From Aphis gossypii (lineage: Eukaryota; Arthropoda; Insecta; Hemiptera; Aphididae): a DNA stretch of 64,000 nucleotides. This document shows positions 59,425 through 64,000 of the stretch, in pieces (the first letter of the stretch is position 1; the number at the start of each line of letters is the position of its first letter). Where the stretch lies: NCBI RefSeq assembly GCF_020184175.1, contig NW_026083189.1:1-64000 (forward strand). The letters run 5' to 3'. Made by a program: the position numbers and the translations under genes. The notes under the pieces were generated by a model. It had not been told where the DNA came from, did not search any database, and worked only from the letters and a program-made list of their open reading frames with translations.

Positions 59425-59623
59425 CAGTGGTTTTCAAACTTTTATTATACACGGCACACCGTAAACTTAAAAAAATGTTCACGGCACACTGACTGTTTTT
59501 TAGATGAACAAAATTGTTTTGAATTAATTATTTATTTATTTTCTTATATCACAATTCAATGCAATCGGTAATTTATGGGAAAACCGCGGCACATTAAGTG
59601 GATACTCGCGGCTAAAACCACTG
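59425..59623. mobile_element. hAT-type MITE, 199 bp, perfect 8-bp TSD
   Basis: It starts CAGTGGTTTTCAAACTTTT and ends GCTAAAACCACTG, with GTATAGGT on both sides (59417-59424 and 59624-59631). The terminal inverted repeats, the 8-bp duplication and the internal CGGCACAC motif are typical of hAT-derived short elements. The perfect duplication means a fairly recent insertion. No coding capacity. Confidence 0.9.
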
Positions 59624-59631
59624 GTATAGGT

Positions 59632-60699
59632 AGTACGCCGGTAACGGAATAAAACTTTGTATAGTACTATAATAGTGACTAGTGAGCCGTTGCCCGTTGG
59701 CGTGTAAAAGCAAGCCTGCTAGAAACAGTAGAAACTGGAACACTGGAAATGTAATGCGAGTATGCGACAACGCCGACAACAATAAATGCACAGATAACAC
59801 AGATATGGGTTTTCCATTAATTTTGAAATAATATATTAACTCGGCCTACGGACTACGGCTATATTTAGTATTTATCATAATATATATACTAATAGACAAG
59901 AACAGACTGTGTATAACAATAATTATATAATAGCATTACGAGCGTCGTGCAAACATATCGCAGTGATGTAGGCTGTCTTAACGACAAAATTGAAAATACA
60001 ATTTTATTAGTATAACACGTATAACAGCTAGTATAAGGTCTATGGCATATTATATTATTATAATAATATAATATACTCCGTAAATTTACCATTGCGTAAC
60101 ATATAACAGTTATAGTGCGATACATTACATAAAAAAAAAATTCAACAGCATATATACTGTTAGTGGTGTATTGGGGGGGTATACGGGGGTATACGGCGTA
60201 TACCCAATACGCTATTTGTATCCATGGCGTATAGCTTATGACAAATTAATGATACGCGGGTATACGGCCGTATCTACCGTATACCCTATATGGCAATTTT
60301 AAATAATTTATAAATTATTGTAAAATATGTACATTTTGACGAGCTTGAATTGTAATATAGAACGTAACGAATATTTTATATTTTTACGAACAATTATTAT
60401 TTAAAAATCAATTTTATCACTTATCAGCCTTGTAATCACGAGATATCTTTAATCATAGATAATAGAATTTTATTATCTATGTCTTTTATCGTCACGGACT
60501 AAGATAGGTTATCTTAGTCCGTGTTTATCGTGCATGTAATCAAGCATTCATAAATCATAAGGTTCATAGGATTTCAGATCATAGGTAAACGTAAACGTCG
60601 TAAACCAAAACAGCCAACAGCCAATTATTTTGTGTTCATGTTATACACTTAATATGCTTGCTACTTGTTGGTATAACTTGTATTTTTATTTAACCCAAA
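59632..60699. other. 5' region of the KIAA1586-like hAT gene; G-rich terminus and hairpins
   Basis: At 60161 the sequence TAGTGGTGTATTGGGGGGG resembles the hAT ends at 9119 and 28981, so the element carrying the next gene may begin here. Repeated GTATAC-containing motifs follow to 60290. Two perfect hairpins lie at 60455-60523. The small open frames at 59612-59800 and 59889-60125 have no motif. Confidence 0.4.
60455..60523. repeat. Two adjacent perfect hairpins
   Basis: Hairpin 1 (60455-60480) has 10-bp arms ATAGATAATA around GAATTT. Hairpin 2 (60493-60523) has 14-bp arms CACGGACTAAGATA around GGT. Both arms pair perfectly. They lie 177 bp upstream of the KIAA1586-like start codon and could be subterminal transposase sites, a regulatory structure or the remains of a small palindromic element. 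Confidence 0.75.
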
Positions 60700-63600
60700 A
60701 TGAGTGAAAAAAGAAGTAAAAGCACTTTACATTCATATTTCCAAAAAAAAGTAAAATTAAATGACAATCATCAGTCTCATCAGTCATCAGTCAAAGTAAT
60801 ATAATAGTTTCTTTTTTTCTAGTATTGTTTTTCTTTTTCTTAGATGATAAATGTATTGATGATAAACATTTATATTAATTACAGTCTACAGAATCCTGGG
60901 AAACAAAATCATCAAATGATTTATGTAAAAATAGTACATTTGTAGAGGTAGGATTATATTATTATTAATTTTTATCATAAATTTAAAATGTTTAACAAAA
61001 TAAAAATATGATTCATATTGGTGTTTTAGATAATCTAATATAATATGTTAATAATAATAGTAAATTATTATAATTAATGTATTATACCTTCAGTTTCAAA
61101 AAAAATGAAAATTGGTAAAGTTAAAAAATTATTAAATTAAACTAATATATTATCTTCATTGTACGAAGATTTTGCTTTGAGCATAATGCTTAAAAAGATT
61201 AAAATCTTAAATCACTACATAAACATATAAATAAGATGCAACTATTGAACTATGATTTTATATTATATAGGTATTAGGTATGGTAATTAATTTCAATCAG
61301 CTTGGCATAATTTTATTATTGTGACTGCTATGCTATGCTGCTTTGCACACTATAAGTCTATAATTTGCACGAAAGTAAATAGTTGTCATTAGTAAATTAT
61401 GACATAAAAATAAATGATCGATACAATTTTTTCAATGATAATCATGATATTGATATATATATCGATGGTTGTTGGGCCAAGACGTAATGTACTAATGTAA
61501 CACTCAACTTTATCGAAATCGAGGTTTTAACTGACAATGATAAAACACCTAGCTACATAACCTAGCTTCAGTCAATTGATGTACCTAACCATAATTATTT
61601 TATTTCTTTTATGATACGCATACGTTGATGCCAAATACCAATATTAACGTAACCCTCTTAAGATAATAGTATTGTTATCTGCTACTAAATATTAATTTTC
61701 ATTATTAAATCGAGAAGTCATAGTTACAAAAATGATTACATTTTCGATCGACGGAACGTTACGCATCGTTTTCTACAATCGTTTTATCAGTACCTTGTTG
61801 CATTATCAAAAAGAATGCTTTCCGAAAAAAAAATGCATTAATTAAATACTTTAATAATGACGTAAAACGTATGAATGTTATAAAATAAATTAGTATTATA
61901 ATTATAGTGGGTTACGTTCCTTGGCCTTTCCACCATCGATATATATTAATTATCTTATATATGAATATGTTTATATCATGAATAATATGTGAATATTATT
62001 TGCTTATTTTGCTTTTTATATTGTTATAATTCCATTGTAAATCTCTTGATGTGTAATGTGTAGGTGTTAGTGATAATTATTTTTAATTAAAATAATTTTG
62101 ATCCACTTTGTTGTTATTTAGCAAAATAAATCTGAAAATGAAAATGAAGTGACGATTAGTGATCATCATAGCCAAGTCGAACAGGTTTGGCCACCAGAAT
62201 GGAGTGAGGGAAATTGGAGAGAAAAAGTAGCAAAATATCCATGGCTGGTATCTCGTAATAGAAAACTTGGGTGCAGAGTTTGTAAGGAGTTTGCTGATTT
62301 TAATTCATTTAAAAGTTATAACATTGTTCTTGCTAAAGAGTGGATTTCTTCTCAAGTTGATGGTGGTGAAAACTTAAAAAAAGAAACAAGGCTTGCTCTA
62401 TTACGAAATAAAATTAAAAAACACAACTCCTCCGAAGCACACAAAACTGCCTTTAATGTTTCAATGGAAAAAAGTTCTGATAGACTTTCTAATCTTTTTG
62501 AAGAAACTTCATATAAAATAGACAAAACAACGCATTTAATTTTTCGCACAGCTTATTATATTGCGAAAAACAATCGTCCTTTTGATGATCATTATAAACT
62601 TTTAGAACTCCAAAAAATCAATGGACTACAAATCGGTAATACACTACATTCAAGATTTTCCTGTACCAATATAATCGATAACATATCATTAAAAATGAAG
62701 CAAAAAATTATCTCTAATATAATAGAAACTGGAGCAAAATTATCTGTATTAATTGACGAATCCACAACTATTAGCACATTGTGTGGAATGGTTGTGTATA
62801 TAAGAGCAGCAATATCTTGTAATGATCCAATTTTTATATTTTTAGATTTGATTGAACTCACAAATCAATCAGCTGAAAATATTGTAAATCAATTAGTTAC
62901 TTGTTTACATGATAATGGACTTGATGATAGCTATTTGAAAGAAAAATGGGTGTCATTTGTAAGTGACGGTGCCAGTGTACTACTAGGAAAAAAAAACGGT
63001 GTGGCTAAACGTTTAAAAGATATTTACCCACTTATTTTTAGTTGGCATTGTTTAAATCACAGATTAGAACTAGCAGTGAACGATTCAATAAAAGATGTGG
63101 GAGCCACTAATCATTTTAAATCATTTATAGATGGACTTTACGTGTTGTATAACGCATCACCCAAAAACCAAAAAGAGCTAAAAGATAACTGTAATGATTT
63201 AGATGTATTATTTTTGAAAGTGGGACGCGTTCTAGATGTTCGTTGGGTAGCCAGCAGTTGGAAAGCTGTCAATGTTGTTTGGAAAATGTTCCCGGCTTTA
63301 TGTAAACATTTTTCTGAGGCATCAGAAGATACTCAAAGAGACTCTAAAGCAAGAAGAAAGTATCATGGCTTAAAATCAAGATTAGTTAGTCCAGAATTTG
63401 TAACCGACTTAGCTCTAATGTGTGACTGTCTTCAAGAATTAACCATTTTGTCAAAACAGCTACAAGATCGTTCCACAACACTCATTAATAGTCAAAAACA
63501 TATCAATAGAACAATTAGAGTATTAGATTCTTTTAAAAATGTACCAGGAGAACATATGTCTGAAGTTTTAAAAATTGAAGATACTATGAAGTTCAAAAAT

Positions 63601-64000
63601 ATTCAGCTGGTCACTAATACAAAAATTATTAGAATTAATCAAAGTCAATTTCTTACTAGTCTAATTAACAACTTAAAATCAAGATTGCTTGAAAATGAAC
63701 AAGATGATATGATTATTCAAGATATGCAAATAATGGATATAACCAACTGGCCAGAAAATATTGACATACGATTTGGAGAAACCGATGTTAAACGTTTATG
63801 TAAACGCTTTATGCTTAACCAGGAAAATGCAATAAATGGAATCAGGCAACTAATTCATGATCCAAAAGTTTTACCGAAAGACATTATGCCAGAATTTGAT
63901 AATTTTTATGAAACATTTCCTGTTTCAACAGCGGAATGTGAAAGAGGGTTCAGCTTAATGAACAACATATGTACTAAACTAAGAGCAAGGCTTACCATGA
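60700..64000 (+). CDS. KIAA1586-like hAT-family transposase gene, partial (runs off window)
   Basis: Three exons with clean GT-AG borders, all phase 0: 60700-60795 (MSEKRSKSTLHSYFQKKVKL), 60885-60947 and 62123 to the window end. Exon 3 begins with an acidic part, then a zinc-finger-like segment (WLVSRNRKLGCRVCKEF), SVLIDESTTIS (first catalytic Asp), WVSFVSDGASVLLGKKNGVA (second Asp), WHCLNHRLELAV, GRVLDVRWVASSWKAV and the C-terminal hAT dimerisation region FPVSTAECERGFSLMN. This set and order match KIAA1586-type proteins, annotated elsewhere as E3 SUMO ligases derived from hAT transposases. The name is borrowed; SUMO ligase activity here is not supported by anything seen. No stop or frameshift in about 660 codons, so the gene is probably active or recently so. 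The N-terminal TLHSYFQKK resembles a PCNA-binding (PIP-like) or localisation segment; this is speculative. Confidence 0.85.
61453..61948. repeat. Inverted repeat pair in intron 2 of the KIAA1586-like gene
   Basis: The left arm (61453-61486) reads ATATATATCGATGG, then GGGCCAAG and ACGTAA. The right arm (about 61915-61948) has TTACGTTCCTTGGCC, then CCACCATCGATATATA, the inverted form. The arms enclose about 430 bp without coding potential; probably a MITE. No flanking duplication was resolved. Confidence 0.5.

Noticed and set aside
62352..62861. Two minus-strand frames inside the KIAA1586-like gene
   Set aside because: They are antisense shadows of a long conserved plus-strand exon.
1..64000. 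CRISPR array or prokaryotic operon
   Set aside because: Introns, polyadenylation signals and eukaryotic transposon families rule out a prokaryotic source, and no regularly spaced repeats exist.

Overview
The window is AT-rich, intron-bearing eukaryotic DNA made almost entirely of transposable elements, and I see no convincing ordinary host gene. The mix of families points to an insect: THAP/P-element transposases, FLYWCH-MULE-RING transposases, hAT elements related to ZMYM1, ZBED5 and KIAA1586, a two-gene CACTA/tnp2 element with a DUF4806 partner, OTU-bearing Helitrons and a Polinton-type polymerase. From general knowledge of such genomes I infer a sap-feeding hemipteran, most likely an aphid. 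This was not tested by any search.

Layout, left to right. 0-7 kb: a THAP/P fragment, a MULE transposase gene with a SWIM finger (minus strand), then an inverted-repeat element holding a lone LTR. 7-13 kb: intergenic DNA with inverted repeats, a small hAT-type MITE and a Merlin/ISXO2 exon. 13-17.5 kb: a decayed THAP/P-element gene (minus) with a pogo-like MITE in an intron. 18.3-19.5 kb: a non-autonomous Helitron. 20.9-24.2 kb: a FLYWCH-MULE-RING gene (minus). 25.9-31.1 kb: a decayed non-LTR retrotransposon with a PHD-finger ORF1, split by a 2.95-kb hAT element that has a perfect 8-bp target-site duplication. 31.1-33.2 kb: a Helitron Rep relic with an OTU domain, split by a solo LTR with a perfect 4-bp duplication. 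33.3-34.4 kb: a second Helitron end family copy. 35.0-40.0 kb: a THAP/P-element transposon with long terminal inverted repeats, which cuts off a ZBED5-like hAT ORF. 40.5-41 kb: a broken THAP gene.

44.4-52.5 kb is the most unusual part: a Polinton/Maverick-like remnant. It carries a DEDDh exonuclease-like gene, a second damaged copy of that gene split by a Helitron, a protein-primed family B DNA polymerase (intact catalytic part, N-terminus broken by two frameshifts and two nested insertions) and the chromodomain tail of a Polinton-type integrase. 53.4-58.4 kb holds a two-gene CACTA element (minus) that looks nearly intact. 59.4 kb has a perfect hAT MITE. 60.7-64 kb holds a KIAA1586-like hAT transposase gene with three well-spliced exons that runs off the window.

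The genes do not form a host pathway. What they share is a history of nested insertions: Helitron into exonuclease, LTR and a small inverted-repeat element into polymerase, LTR into Helitron, hAT into LINE, P element beside hAT. The least damaged open frames are the tnp2 gene, the MULE at 1.8-4.7 kb, the polymerase core and the KIAA1586-like gene. These are the best candidates for recent activity or domestication.
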